A stretch of 64,000 nucleotides of DNA from Arcuatula senhousia (lineage: Eukaryota; Mollusca; Bivalvia; Mytilida; Mytilidae), in contig OZ020307.1 of NCBI GenBank assembly GCA_963971305.1, positions 17,745,501 through 17,809,500 on the forward strand. The letters run 5' to 3'. The notes below the pieces were generated by a model that made no database searches, was not told the origin of the DNA, and worked only from the letters and a program-made list of their open reading frames with translations. This document shows positions 32,701-46,570 of the stretch, one piece after another; positions within the stretch are counted from its first letter, which is position 1, and each line of letters starts with the position of its first letter. The position numbers were made by a program, and so were the translations under genes.

Positions 32701-35700
32701 TATCTATACATAAAAGAGTATGTACAAATTATCACTTATTTTAGAAAAAACAGTTTTTTTTTAATTTGACTTTATTTGGTGGCAAGTTATCCCTTTAAGT
32801 CTTTTTATTTTAATAAAAACAAATTCCAGCTTAAACGCCTTTGAATATTGGGAAAAAGTTGAGTTCGGCTTTTAATAGAACTTTGAAACAGGTACCGATT
32901 CTATTATATAATAAATAATCCCTATTGAATGAGTTTCGTTCCTTGTTTACGTAAACATTGCAAAACACATTAAAACACAATAGCAATTACTGTAATGGTA
33001 AAATGCGTGCATATCAAGAGAATATAGGTTTGATCCGGGACCTAATTAACCAACTTCAAGTTTAATCAAATCCGTATTTTCCAATTCAAGTTCTTATAAC
33101 TTGTGGTCTAATGAGAAAGTCAATACAACGTTAGAAGCGGATCTTGTCTTTTTTTAAGAATTACAAGACTCTATTTTACTTTCTCAGTTAAACAGCTTAA
33201 AATAAACTGATTATAGGTATAAATAGGGGTATTGTTAGTTTTACGTGGACGTTGAAGACAACAGAATGTTCATCTCTGCAATGTATCAGTCTAATTTGAT
33301 TATTAGTTCTTTACAAGCATCCCCTTAATTGATTTTGAAGCTAACACGAGTCTTAAATTGATTTTCATGTTAAAACCTTTAGAAAAATTGCCATACAAGT
33401 GTTGATATTCTTTTGTGATAACAAAAACGTTGTACAATTAGGGAAGATCGAATTGTATTAATGATGTTGATTGTCATGCAACATTTTTTTATGTAGTTGT
33501 TTAAATTATTAGAATTTAAAATGTTGCTTCTAAATTTTTTTAACTTAGTAGGAACTCTCTGTTATAATCCTTGAAATTATGACGTTTCCATGAATTCCTG
33601 TGGTCATTTGTCAATGTCCTTTTCAGTCTAAATCTAGGTTTTTATTTCCTTTTTATACTTATTTGCTTCATTTTCTCTTAAAAAAAATGGTTAACAAAAA
33701 TAATATAAAGCAATTGATAATTCTGTCCTGGCTGACTGACTGCTAGAAGAAAAATATAATTTCACAAAAGATTCTTTTGACACATTATAAAGTTCTTTAT
33801 TGTGTCAGCCTTAACAATTATCTGCAGTACTTTTGCAATACCAAAAGATGAGGTTTCTGCCTGCCTTGGGGATAAAATATTATGACGGAAATCACTGGAA
33901 GTGATGTGTATAACGATTAATTAACATCAGTTCCACACGTCAACACAATAATTTGAGACCAGTAAAGCGTCAATTTTTTTTTCTATTATTTTGGAATGTA
34001 AATGGTATCATACGAGATGAATTGACTTTGTCAGTTCTAAATGGTCAATGGTTGACAATTTTTTTTTAATAATTTGATACGTTTCTATATTCTTTGGTTT
34101 TAAAGATGAGATGATGAATTAGTTTACCTGTGTCTGTTATTCTGCAACCTGTAGTTCTGCAAGAAAGACTAGCGAGCATTTGTCAACATGTTTTCTTGTT
34201 TAATGTTAAATCAATCAACATAGTACTTACTTGTTGGTACTCCACTATTTTTATTGTATTCAGTTTAAAAAATATTTTTCTTGTGTTTTTCTATGTTTAA
34301 TTCTATCTGTTTATCAAGTAATAATTAACATTTTAATTTCGGTCTTTTGACTTTGTTTTATACCAATTAGCTTTTATCTAAATATATCAACTTGTTTATG
34401 ACTGATGATGGCTGAAATATCTTCGACAGGTCATTGAAAAACAACAATCAATCAATTCGTTTATTATCTCATAATGTTATCTCATAACAGGAAACAATAA
34501 GAAAATTGAATGAATGTTAATTTCCCAAAATGAAACTACGTGTAAGTAGTAATTATACATTCCAGATTTGCTAATACTGACACTGATAAATTGAACGCAC
34601 ATTGACAAAATTACATATTAACTTACTACTTAATTTTAGGGAGAAGTTAGTAGAACTAATGTAGTCATTACGCACCTTGCCTTAGATTTTCGACCTAGTT
34701 CGTTTGTAGTTGTATGTCTGGGTTGATCCTTATTGCTGCAACAATGCTTTTACATTGAAGTAAATAGTTTGATGTGGAACGAGCTAGCAAATCCATGGTA
34801 TTATAATTAAACTTCTTAATAGAGTTCCACAAAGAAATATATCTGTCTACATATAATAATAAATTGGTTTGTACTTGAAATTTTCAATAGTGTGATCAGA
34901 ATGATTAAGAAATAAAAAAGAAACCATAATGCTTCAGGGATCAGCAAGTAAATAGCTTTATTGTGGTACAATGTTTGTAAAAAACTTTTACACGTTTCAT
35001 TTATTAGAGTTTTATTTAATTTATCAGTGAGGTTCCCAAGTTCTCGATCTATTGGACTTGAACATTGCACTTATTAATAAACATCATTGCCTCTATCATT
35101 CATTTATATCTAAGTGGATTTTCTTGCTTTACTATGACATTTACAAGGCTTGGTCCTGCCAATTTTGAAAGGCCGGGTTTGTTTGAAAGGCAGAGAAAAC
35201 TCTGAATCAAGTCATAAACTTTTACAAACTATTCGTCGATTTTCTCAAAACATTACTGTGAATGAATCAGTCGTTTTGGATTTTTAAAAGGGTTTAAAAT
35301 CAAGCAAATTATTAATCTTTATACAAAACACCTGCGAGGTGGCAATTAGCTATACATGGTCTTTTTTCGCATTTCGGTTGCTAAAAATGCACAATTTTCC
35401 ATTATAAACTGTTGATTTTATGGATTTAAACTTTATGTACATGTAACTTCATTGTGAACTTATTTTTATCTAGTCCGCAGAAGCTTTTATACATCTAAAA
35501 TATACATGCAAAATGAACGCTTTTACCGAAATGTATGCTGTGTATGTATGACAAATAAACCCAAAGAATTAGATGAGCTTTTTTAATGTAAAGATACACA
35601 TGCTCACGTTAAGTTTAAAAAAACACTTGTCATATGACCGAAATTAAAAATCAACATATATATCTGAAAATGTCATTAGATATAACAAAGATTTTAGCTA

Positions 35701-36119
35701 TGTAAACAATTAAATCAGCTATAGTTTTGGGTTAAACATGAGAGATAATTCATGTGAAACTTGTATGTTTTTCCACCATATTGTTTGAAAATAGTTTATG
35801 CTAAAACAAACCAGGATTATTCGGTAGATTATTTTCTGAGATAAGATTTAATGCTAATTTTGGACTTTTTGAAAAAACCCGTGACCCAGCATTATCTTTG
35901 TTTGAGGTTGAAGAATTGACATATATTGTCCTTTAGTTCAAATTTTCCTAGGAAAGATTTTTCGGCTAAGTGTCCTTCCCTATTTTAAAGACACAGAACC
36001 TATCATTTCAGAGTTTTAAAACTATAATTTAATTCACACTACGTGAAAAAATGTAATATAAAATCACTGCAGAAACTGTCAAAATTTTAAAAAACTAACC
36101 GGAAAGTATTCTTGTCTAG
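32701..36119. other. AT-rich DNA, no gene or clear repeat
   Basis: The only item of note is a minus-strand open frame at 34816-35070 with three NxT sequons and one hydrophobic segment. It has no splice or start support and is not called. Confidence 0.55.
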
Positions 36120-36185
36120 AGACAACTGCAGAGAAAATGCAGTGTCAAAAAAGAGGACAAACTAGTTATAAAATGTAAACATTGG
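36120..36185 (+). repeat. Dispersed repeat, GCAGTGTCAAAAAAGAGGACAA family
   Basis: ACAACTGCAGAGAAAATGCA, GTGTCAAAAAAGAGGACAA, TTATAAAATGTAAACATTGG. Partner of 30060-30162. Confidence 0.65.
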
Positions 36186-36354
36186 TATTCGCGGTGATAC
36201 TTGACCATTTAGTCCCTCAAAAGAACACCTAGATATCGTGTTATCGTAAAATTTCTTTCTGTTATAAAAACAATATTGATTATTTTTATTTAGTAGTACA
36301 CCAAAGCTGTTTTTATTCATAATTCATATTTATGTTTTTGTAAAACACTGTTTT

Positions 36355-36440
36355 ATTACTGGTATAGCGCCTCTGATGAGTCGAATAGACGACACGCACG
36401 TCAAGTGTAGCAAAATTATTGTCAGGAACTTTGTTGTAAA
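36355..36440 (+). repeat. Fragment of the 359-bp repeat
   Basis: TAGCGCCTCTGATGAGTCGA, ATAGACGACACGCACGTCAA, GTGTAGCAAAATTATTGTCA, GGAACTTTGTTGT. It is the end segment only. Confidence 0.75.
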
Positions 36441-36599
36441 TTTAATTTATTACTAAACAAGAAATGTTAATTTAACACAGAACAAATGTTGCCTTCTTAC
36501 AAAAACTCAAAAACTCACCTTACCGGGGTTAACACCATTTCATTCAACGTGTCAATTTTGTTGCCAAATTTGAGTACATAGAGCACTACTGGAATGTGT

Positions 36600-36830
36600 T
36601 TAAAAAAAGTCATGTAAAAAACGGTTTATCCGAAGTTGTTCATTTATGCTGGACAACACTTATTCAACGCGAAAAATTGATGATGATTTTTTTTATATAA
36701 AGCTGCATAAGTTTGACTTTTTTCCCGGTAAAGGTCTATTTTTCATATTTGTTTATTTCATTCTGTTTTTAAAAATGCGAAATTGATAGATTTCTATGTC
36801 TTTAAACTTTAAGTTAAAGCATATTTTACG
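36600..36830 (+). repeat. Dispersed repeat D
   Basis: ACGGTTTATCCGAAGTTGTT, GGACAACACTTATTCAACGC, TATATAAAGCTGCATAAG, CCCGGTAAAGGT and TTGATAGATTTCTATGTCTT match 25215 and 31600 in the same order. Confidence 0.65.
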
Positions 36831-38394
36831 TTAACTAGTTTTAATCATTTAACAATTTTTTTTAATAAATGATACAATTAAATTTGGATGAATTGTTTAT
36901 AAATTTCATTCGAAATAGTTACATTGTATTTCTATGATATGGTTGCAACTTCCTGTTAAGACAAATACAACTCTTTTTAAATATATAGATAATACTTCTA
37001 TTTATTATTTCTAATAATAATATTTAAATTTTAGGTACTCTACATTATGTCACATTGTAAGTGTTCAGATGTAAATGATATGTTAACAGTCTTCCAAAAC
37101 CCTCAATAAATGACACTTAAATAATCTAACAAGTGACTTTATATCATTATTATAATGACCTACGTATGGTGATAAGCTAACAGAAATATTTTTATCAACA
37201 AAGTAACATCTTTGGCTAAAACTTTAAAGCAGAAGCAAGAACAAACAAAAACTGGAAAAAGAATATCCAAATAAAAGAAAAATAATGTAAAAATTTGGAC
37301 AACGAAACAAAACCAGGCGACGTTAAAAAAATTCTGCTCATTTTGTTAGCGATGATCTCATATATCATGTAGCAGTATCCGAATAAACAGAAAATGTATC
37401 ACTTATCTTATTATTTGAAGTCACCGAAATAAAATATACAGAGACAGAATTAGATTTTGCCTTTCATAAAAAAAATGATATTCGATGATAAAAAGAGTCA
37501 CAAAATTATAATAGATCAACATTTAGAGACAGGAATATTTGAACAAATAATACAAATTGGAGCAAATTGATGAATAGTTAGATTTAAATTTAATAATCAT
37601 TTGAAATGACATAACGTCACAAACATATAAAATGGAAGACAGATAAGACACAATTCAGAATAACTAATGAACATTAAGTCAGCAGGTTATTTCAATATGA
37701 TATAACACAATTAATGTCAGCTTTGGTGCTGTATACAGTTATTCAATGGTGTTCGGTGCAATGCCATGTCTGGGTGTTGTGGCTATTGTTTAAGTGCAAT
37801 AAATACTTTGGTCATCCCTATATTAACAAAAATTATTTCGGAACGTCTTATTTGATCAAACGATATTTGTAAATCTTAAAATACCAACAAAAAAAAACAA
37901 CACCAGAAATGCTAAGGCACGAGTTAGATGTTTATGATAAGGTCATCTAGTCCACTCCATTTGACCCAGTTTAGACATGAAATACCGTGACCAAGTATAT
38001 TGGTATACCACGATATGTAGTAAGAGTTGACTTTTTAATGTATAATCAAAATAAAAACAATATGATCTAACCGATGATATGTCATATAATACATTTTCAA
38101 ACCTTATAAGTGTTGAGCACTTCTTCTCACCTTCTCGCCAATGTAAGTCAAACGTAACACTATATTGATGATAGCAGTACAAGTGTAGAAATATATTTTT
38201 ACAGTGTAGTTAGTAATATTTTTTAAATATCACACAGGGTCTATAGCAATAATAGTTTACAAAATTTAAAAAAGAACACAGACAAGACTGCAATTGCTGA
38301 ACAATTATAATATTTGTTGGAGAATCAAATTTGTTTTCAAAAAATATTCTGTATTTTTTAAAAATCTTACAGTTTAATTTGTAAAGGAGTCTTT

Positions 38395-38945
38395 TTATTA
38401 CAGGGGTTATGGTCCTTTAAAGGTCAAAACTAGCGTTATTTCATGTTTTTGCCCTTTAGAATGAAAGTTAAAGGCTGTTGCCTACGTTAGCCTACAGCTC
38501 ATTGAACTCGAAGAAAGTCACGCCGAAGATGTCAGATGGCCCCTAATAGGAAGTAGAACCCTTTAAAGGTAAAAATGGTTTTTTCATAAATTGTCACGTA
38601 GAATGAAGAATTTTTAAGATAGAGAAAAAACTGTGGCTTGCTGAAACCCTCAGGTCATTGAGCTGTACAAAAATCTGCATGGGTCGAAGTTGTCCAATGA
38701 CCCAATATAGAGATAATGGTCCTTTTAAATTAAAAAACGCGGTTCTTTTCATGTTTTTTACCCAAATAATGAAATCTAACGTAGATAAATGCTGTTGCTA
38801 GCTTAAACCATCAGCTCAGCCAACTTATATCTTCAAAAGTCTTCATTGGGTCAAAGTTGTTAGATGACTCCTTATATTGGTACAAATGTAATAGCTAAAA
38901 AAAGGATTTCCTAAGAAAAGGTGGGCGATTCAGGCTCCTTGTATT
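38395..38945 (+). mobile_element. 5'-truncated old copy of the 155-bp tandem-core element
   Basis: Diverged units have AGGGGTTATGGTCCTTTAAA, GTCAGATGGCCCC, GTACAAAAATCTGCATGGGT, CGAAGTTGTC and GTCTTCATTGGGTCAAAGTT. It ends GGTGGGCGATTCAGGCTCC. The 5' arm and most of the 3' hairpin are missing. Confidence 0.75.
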
Positions 38946-41131
38946 GTGTAAACATGAGTGGCTTTAATTAAGTTTTATGACAAGAAAACCTCCGAGTTCC
39001 ATTGAAGATTTTCTCGCAAACTACAAATCTTAACAGATTGATTTATAAAGACAAGACCTATTGTGCACATAATTATGACTGGAAACATTCTTTTAAAATG
39101 TATTCCACTTTTTCCTATTAATTCAAGTATCGAAAAAAGGTCATAATCCCATTTTTTTTAATAAAAAGCTTTGTAGAAAGCACAAAAGTAACAATACCTT
39201 AAACATCAATTTAACATTTATATATAAAATATTATAGACATTAAAAGTGCAAAAACCTTTTGTTCTTGTATAAAGAACATGCTTAAAAATTATTGAACAT
39301 TCTAGTTGTGAAGACATGTTTGAAAGTTCAAACTATACAGTTTATACAAACGAAACCCAAAAAGCTTCAAGAGAAACGAAAACAAACAACTTATCAAGAA
39401 CCATCAAATCAAACTCACAATAAAAATCAAGAAACTTACTTAATCGTGTGCAGGTATGACTTTTAACTTTACGAGTGTAATGTACCATGGTCTCTCAAAT
39501 ACTTAAAGTAAAATAATGTAATAGAGTGAAAAAATAAAGTCTTAAACCAACCATGAAACAGATAAAAGTGTGAAAGTAAATCAACACCTATGTTTTAGTG
39601 CTTTGACACCTTTCAGATTTACTTTTGCATGTATATTTACTGATCGATATTTATTTGTTCTTTTTTATTCAAGTCGGTGACGTTTCTTCTAATTTACTAC
39701 AATAAATTCACGTTCAAAAATAAACACATACAGAAAATGACAACTTGAAATTTTAAAAGAAAGAGGAGTGAGAGGTCAAAAATGTCGCCCTTTTCTCTTT
39801 GCTTCTTTTGTTCGTTAAATTCGACTCTGCATAAAGGATCGTTTATACATTTTAACATTTCTTTACAAAGTAAAGTCAAATTTTTATAGTATTGGTTAAA
39901 CTAACGGAATTATTTTTTTTTCAACAAAATGCTAGATTACCTTTATTTTGCCTGGGTCGAAGAATTAATATGTTATATATATCCGAATCTAAAATATTGT
40001 TGAAATGAACTGATAAAACAAAACAAAAAACTCATGAAGTAGTTCATCCTTTTTATTTCTATTATTAACTAAAATATGAAAATCGTATTTTTCATTACCA
40101 AGATTATTTTGTATTTTTAAGCCATGTGAACATTTTTGATAAAAAACCGAGAACAATCAAATAACATGACAGGCGTTATAATTTTAATCATAGTCCAATA
40201 TAGACTTCTTTATCGGACACAACATTATGCGTTTTTTTTTTGTATCAAATTAATTTCTCCAAAAAGTAACTATTTTCTAAATAATACTAAGAATGAAAGT
40301 AAAATTATGCATTTAATATGAAAGACTGTTCAAGAACAAGATCCATTAATTATTTCTGTTTCCTCATTTTTTTGTAAATACAGGACCATATGGTTTCCTT
40401 GTCCTGCCATTAATGCCAAATAACATATTAAGATTACTTACCAGGTGATTTATCACCGATTTAAATTCAATCCTTACACAAATGCAATGGTTGACACAAT
40501 AGCTTTTTAACAGCTGCCTCTGTAAATTCAGATCATTGAGTATCTATAAAACTTAGCACTTATGCTTAACACTTATTTCTATACAATAAATTTGTTTTCC
40601 ATGTGAGAAACAATAAAATAATCATATCATCCTCACTTTATTAGACACCATTTATCAATTTGTATCCCATTAATTTGATTCTTAAGTCTATGTCTGCTAG
40701 AATATCATTCGTTATTAAAATTGAATTAGAAGTTTACAGATTTACATCGCATTTCATTTCTGTCTTGTTTATCAAGAAACGGGATTGATCAGACGTTCGT
40801 ATGTGGTCAATTTCTGATTACGACTAATTTTGTAATAAAGAATACTGTTTTCTGAAGTCCGATATGACTAGGAAGATCTCTTTTTTCAGTATTCGATACC
40901 ATTTCTATTTTTGATGAAGGAGCAGTGGTTAAGTTAATTAGACAAGACTTATACGTTTACATGTAAGTTATCTCGAACTCTTTATTCAATGAAAGTTGGA
41001 TCCTACGTTACCATGGTAGCTGTGAAGCCAAATTGAAAAAAAAAATCAGTTGACATTAAAGCAAATGGAAATATTATCACGACCAACTGTGAATCCAACG
41101 ATAGGATGAAGACATATACAGAAAAACTAAT
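38946..41131. other. AT-rich DNA, no gene or clear repeat
   Basis: No coding-like or repeat structure was recognised by eye. Confidence 0.55.
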
Positions 41132-41702
41132 ATAACAATTATTTTAGGTGAAAGACTGAGAAAATAAATGTTGGTCCCGCATTAAAAATAGTGCCAATTA
41201 ATACATCTATTAAAACTCAAGCAAAAAAAATGTATAAAATGTACTCTATTATTGCAGTTCAATTATATCTAAGTTTTCCTTTGATATTAGAGGTTTGATG
41301 TTAAAGATCTGATATAAAAAAAATACTAACATTGTCGCACAAAAAAACATTCTATGATAACAAATGTATAACCTACCGTTAAGGTAGAGAACACTTTTGC
41401 TGAAAAAAATTATGCCGATCATTTGATAGAAGCAGAGGTACCAATGGGATATCCGAATGTCAAAAGTCCGAAAGGGCAGAGACTAAACCAGTAAACACAA
41501 AGAAGAACGGGACAAAAACAGACAACACGTAAAACATGGAAACACAAAACAACTGAATATGTTAGATATAATTGAACTGCAATAATAGAGTACATTTTAT
41601 ACATTTTTTTTTGCTTGAGTTTTAATAGATGTATTAATTGGCACTATTTTTAATGCGGGACCAACATTTATTTTCTCAGTCTTTCACCTAAAATAATGTT
41701 AT
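41132..41702. repeat. Near-perfect 140-bp inverted repeat with 291-bp spacer
   Basis: Arms 41132-41271 and 41563-41702 are reverse complements with no base substitution and only two single-base indels (one in an A run). The spacer holds a retroelement tail fragment (41429-41560). See findings. Confidence 0.95.
41429..41560 (-). mobile_element. Retroelement 3' tail fragment
   Basis: GAAGCAGAGGTACCAATGGG, ATATCCGAATGTCAAAAGTC, CGAAAGGGCAGAGAC, AAGAACGGGACAAAAACAGA match 51823-51960. It stops at AACTGAATAT exactly where the right inverted arm begins. Confidence 0.85.
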
Positions 41703-42599
41703 GGCCTAAAAAGGAAAAATATGTTTAGGTCTTTCATTTTAAACAAATTTAAGGATAGGTCACAAAGCAGGCAAATATATAAGTATAAAAACTTATCATT
41801 GAAAAAAAATCTCCTGATAAAGGCCTTTCTTTATTGTTTCACCAAAACTGGGTTTTTTTAAAATATATTTTGAAATAAAAAAATAACAATAGGGGGTCAC
41901 CAGATTAGATTTAAATCAACATTACAAAGCTTTGAAACTTTTTGTTGATATCCACATGAAATATCTACCTGGTTTATTTCGTTTATGAAAATGTTCAGTT
42001 TTTGGTTTATCTATGATAAATAAACCCGTATTTAATAACTTGTGTTGTAATTATGGACTTATAAATAGAGTTTTGCACTTTTAGTTGTTTATAGTCACAC
42101 GACAAGTGTCCATCACCAATTTAATAAACCATCAAGTAATTGTTATAAGTGGCTAAAACATTGAATTTTGTCGTTTTACCAAAATAATGATCATTTGATA
42201 CCTACTTTTCATTGTGCTAGCATTGCAGAGTTAGATATGACAGTTTTGTGTGGTGATATACTTCAAACATATCTATTAGATCAAATAAAGCAAAGGAATT
42301 GGGCATAAGTTATGACACCATTATGGAGGTCCTCTCCCTTACATACAATGTTTAAAAGTACAAGGATTCTAATGACAGCACATAACCGTATCATATTGAA
42401 AGTAGAGTAAAAAGAACATGAACTAAAACAAAAAGGAAACAAAAGTCCATAAAGGTAAAGATGGGAATCTGGCGTTTTGTTCAAATAATTCATATAAACC
42501 GTTTTGTACATTTTACATGTATGTACATTTTGTAGTTTTGGATACAAGAGAAGACTTAAAGTTAAGCCAACAAAAATTCAATAGTTATATTAATTGTCT

Positions 42600-43210
42600 T
42601 TCAGCATTGTACTGGGGACATTCCATAAAGTGATGTATACGTTCTTCGCATGGATGACCACATCTACAATACAAGAAAGAGATGGTACAACATTTATCCG
42701 GAATAAGTCGCCATTTAGTGAACTACACGTATATAAGTCTCGTATGGATTATGTTTAGCTTTCTCTCACCATATAAAAAGTATTCTGGAGGTTTAGTATT
42801 GTTCGACTTTATCATTCTTTTAAAAATATTATTATATACGGTCTGTCTTTTTTTCTAGATCCAGGTTGTTCCAGTCTTTCGCGGTCAAATAAAAAAAATG
42901 AGCTTTTGGTAGTTTTTAACCTAAAATGAGGGATAAAGCATAATCGTCCCGGTTTCTCAAATTAAATGTAGAAATCTGGTTGGTAAGGGGAGGCATTAGA
43001 TCGCATAGGTATTTGGGAAACAAGCTGTTATGAATAGAGTAAAAGATATTTAAACGCTGTAATCCTCGCCAATCTTTTAGCATTTCCCATCCAGTTTCAA
43101 AGTAGATTGATTCGTTGCTACATAAAAAATGTAGCAAATATTGGCAGTCCTGTAATTATTCGACCAGCTTCGAGTTGCATTTTTTCAAGCTGTCTACAGC
43201 GTTCAAGTCA
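42600..43210 (-). pseudogene. LINE ORF2 C-terminal remnant
   Basis: The minus strand from 43100 down reads YFETGWEMLKDWRGLQRLNI, then FPKYLCDLMPPL and TFNLRNRDDY, the typical end region of a jockey/CR1-type LINE ORF2. After frameshifts and stops it reads CRCGHPCEERIHHFMECPQY (42608-42672), a zinc-knuckle-like C.CG..(C)E...HF...CP end. No catalytic RT motif is in the window. It is a decayed 5'-truncated insertion. Confidence 0.7.
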
Positions 43211-43364
43211 CATCCATCCTACCTCAGACCATACTCCTGATATAAATATGTTTTACTTAATCAGTTAGTGTTTTACATGGACGTATGTGTGTCGGATTAA
43301 AGATTACTATATGCATATTTTGTTCTTAAGTTTAAACATATTTATTTATCCTAGCGACTCAGGT

Positions 43365-43445
43365 GCTCCGAAAAAGTTAGCAGTTCCTGCTTGCTAACGA
43401 AAACCCGACACGTTGCCACCGACGGGTGTGTTATAGCACACTCGA
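43365..43445 (-). mobile_element. Retroelement tail fragment with a head-to-head junction
   Basis: GGTGCTCCGAAAAAGTTAGC, AGTTCCTGCTTGC and CGACACGTTGCCAC match the tail on the minus strand. The next bases, CGACGGGTGTGTTATAGCAC, match the same tail on the plus strand, so the fragment folds back at about 43420. Confidence 0.6.
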
Positions 43446-43799
43446 ACACTACAAAGGGCCGGGTTTTTAACGCTCACGGATTATTGCTCTCCCCAATCAC
43501 GGGACAACCTTTTCTCGTCCCTTCCGAAGGACTTGGAAGGGGTCTTTTTCTGGAATTTAATGACTGGTTTTGAATCATTTGCTTGATAAGATATAAATGG
43601 AGGCAAGTCCGTTAATATTGTTTTTTTCTATGTTTGTATTATTAGAATTTAATATGATGCAGGTTAAACCTGTGACGCTCCCGAAGTTTGAACGTATCCT
43701 TAAATATTTTACAAGCTAAAATAAGTTTTCAAATGTTTATTGGGCAATTAATTGAAACAAATTCTTATTCGAAAATAAAAACAAAGTAACTTTTCTTGT

Positions 43800-43985
43800 G
43801 GGTCCTTTGTGCGCTTAATGACGTCAGGAATTTTCAAAGAAAAAAGCGTTAAAAAGACGCAGAAAGTCCGGATAACCGCGCGTGATTTACCGGACGTTGA
43901 AGGAAAATTGAGCCCATAGTACAACTAGAATATTGACATTTCTACCATTATCGCTCCCTTCGGGAGCGTATTACAGACACTTTGA
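43800..43985. repeat. Repeat end with a perfect GC-rich hairpin
   Basis: GACGTCAGGAATTTTCAAAG and GACGCAGAAAGTCCGGATAA lead to CGCTCCCTTCGGGAGCG (43952-43968), a perfect 7-bp stem. GACGTCA and CCGGA blocks also occur in 22095-22185. Likely the 3' end of a rolling-circle-type repeat; inferred from shape only. Confidence 0.4.
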
Positions 43986-45401
43986 CCATTAATATGGTTT
44001 TAAAATGGATGATTACATTGTATATGTTATTGTTCCTAAATACTCAATTTTTGTTCCTATTTCCTATTTCTATTTCTCCATTGCATAATTTCATGTTTTT
44101 TTTACCTCTATCATTCGTTGTCCTTTAAGATATCGACCTGCCTTAATTTCCCCCTGATTGGAAATGTAACAGAGTGGCTTTCATTTACAACCGGTATATT
44201 TAGATATGCTGGATATGCATTATTTTAGAAGTAACCATTAGAATAATTACCATTCAATACGACAGAAAAAGCGGTCAAAATATATTACTTTACACTCTCC
44301 ATAGCCATAATAGAAAACATGACATTCATCAAACAACAAATCATATGTACGTCTTGACTGCAATAAATGAACATACTAATACTTGACTTATAGAAATTGG
44401 ATGCAAAATGAACATATAAAATGAAACTCTGATGAGTTCGAGTTATATTTTGATTCCAATGCGTCGAGTTGGCAATAAATTAATCTCTTAGAAATGTATA
44501 GCAAGCCTTCTAATTTCGCAGAGATCATTTTAAGTATGAGACGAATTCATACAAGAGATTATTTTAGTATAGAATGGAGCCGTGCCATGAATAAATGAAA
44601 TATCATGTTATGGTAGTGCTAGATGAACTCTTTTGTTGTTTGTAGATTTTGGTTAGACCTTGAATATGAAACGTTCTCTATAGGATACTTATTATTTAAT
44701 TAATCTTGTAAATTTGAATTTTAGTAAATTAATATACAGTTCTTTTGTACTTGAATTCAGATGTAAAACTTACATTCAGGTTAAAACGCAAAAATAACTT
44801 TAGTCAGACACGTTTTGTAGACACAACAGTTACAAACTATCAGGAGTGTCATATGAACTATTGTTATGGTGCATTACACAAAGTCTGTTGAGACCTATTG
44901 GACATGATGGCTACATTTACTTACATAAGTCTCAAAATTAAGAAGTCTTTAATGCTGTTCTGTGATTTACTTGACCCTTTTTGGTTCATATTTTCATCTT
45001 ATTCGTATTGTTATCGTTTCCTTTTGCCAGTCCCTCACTTTTGAGAAAAGCAAAGCATTTAAAAATTGTAAGTCCAGAAAAGCGAAGACAAAATTAGTAC
45101 ACACACATTAAAAAGCAAGAGGGATTAAAATAGGGAGGTCAGCATAAACAACATAACAAAATGGAAAAAAAGCTAAATTAACTAAACTGCAAACAATATT
45201 CAATGTTTAGAAAAAAACATGTATTTATTAAAGTGTTGTTCGATTAACAAAATTAATCAAGTGGTTATGTTGCTCTCTCACTTTACTTTTTTAATATTTC
45301 TAACCAAAATGTCGACTGAAAAACAAACTAGGAACAATTGTATTGTCTAGGATTCAATTTGGGATGGTGTAATTGAAACCCTGCTTATATCCATCATTGC
45401 A
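43986..45401. other. AT-rich DNA, nothing recognised
   Basis: No open frame above 60 codons and no repeat family member noticed. Confidence 0.55.
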
Positions 45402-45560
45402 AGAAGCAGAGGTACCAATGGGGTATCCGAATGCCAAACGTCCGAAAGGGCAGAGACAACACCAGTAAACACCAACAAGAACGGGACAAAAACAGACAAC
45501 ATGGAATCACAAAATACTGAATATCAATCAACAATGCGAACTCCAGTCGAAACAAGAGTG
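45402..45560 (-). mobile_element. Retroelement 3' tail fragment
   Basis: AGAAGCAGAGGTACCAATGG, GGTATCCGAATGCCAAACGT, CGGGACAAAAACAGACAACA, then AATATCAATCAACAATGCGA. It is followed by TCCAGTCGAAACAAGAGTGA. It is the same family as 51823-52060 and uninterrupted at the 29308 insertion site. Confidence 0.85.
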
Positions 45561-46409
45561 AACTCGGAGGATGTTAAACAGGGTTAAACAAACATATTGT
45601 GGGAAAAAAATAAAAAATAAAAGGAAAAAAAAGGAACAAACACATGGGTGTAGAAACATATATCGACCAAAATGACCTAACCTTTCTTTCTATAAATCTA
45701 CAAATGGTTTAATATATCCATGACAAAACCTATTTTATTGCATGCGGAAGTGTTTTCAAAGAAGTCATTTTTACTTTACCTCAATTATAGCAAGTATTTT
45801 TGTAACACTGTCAGAAACCGAATAACGTATTTTAGTTCCTTAAGATAGAAATTGAATTAAAACTTACGTTCCTTCAGTTGATATTAATTCTAACAAGAAA
45901 TGAGATATAAATAATCTCAAGATTTCAATGACAGTTTGTCTCATTTTACTCATAATAATTTATATTAATTTCGACATCTTGTGCACCCATTAATTTGAAA
46001 ATTAAAAATGTATTCTATAGAGGGAAATGTTCTACTTTTTATATTATTTTTAATGGGGTTATTTCATTTCATAATCACTCATTTGGTATAAATAATGTCT
46101 AGACTCGTCCAGAAATAACATATTTATTTCATCACGGACTTTATATCTAATATATTCAATAAGAAAGTAAAATCCAGGACATTCAAAATATCTATATGGA
46201 AGTTTTTTAATGATTTTGAGTTTAACACTTTAATATATTCATCTTGCATCCCCAGGCAATTCGTACAGAATTTTCAATCAGTTTGATGTAGCTTTATATT
46301 GGCTAAATTGACCAACCCTACCTTGCTTATCTCTCCATTTTCCCATGGCAGTCAAAACTCGTTTCCCCGATTTGCCTTGTTTCTACATCCTAGATCACCA
46401 TCATTTGAT

Positions 46410-46570
46410 GTTCATTGAAGATTGGCGCGCCATAAAACCTGGTTACACCCTCAATTTCCTTTGAAATGCATGTACCAAGTCAGGACCATTGCGGTCTTTA
46501 ATATCTCTGGTATGTCTTCCTTGTTTTGTCTCATGGACATTGAGATTGATCTTCCAAGTTCGGTAAGTTT
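46410..46570 (+). repeat. Dispersed repeat, GGCGCGCCATAAAACCTGGTT family
   Basis: ATTGGCGCGCCATAAAACCT, GTACCAAGTCAGGACCATTG, GGTATGTCTTCCTTGTTTTG. Partners are 28530 (plus) and 12170 (minus). Confidence 0.65.

Noticed and set aside
34816..35070. 84-codon minus-strand frame with three sequons and a hydrophobic stretch
   Set aside because: AT-rich DNA readily gives Phe/Ile/Leu runs; no acceptor, donor or relative was seen. Transcript data would be needed to revive it.
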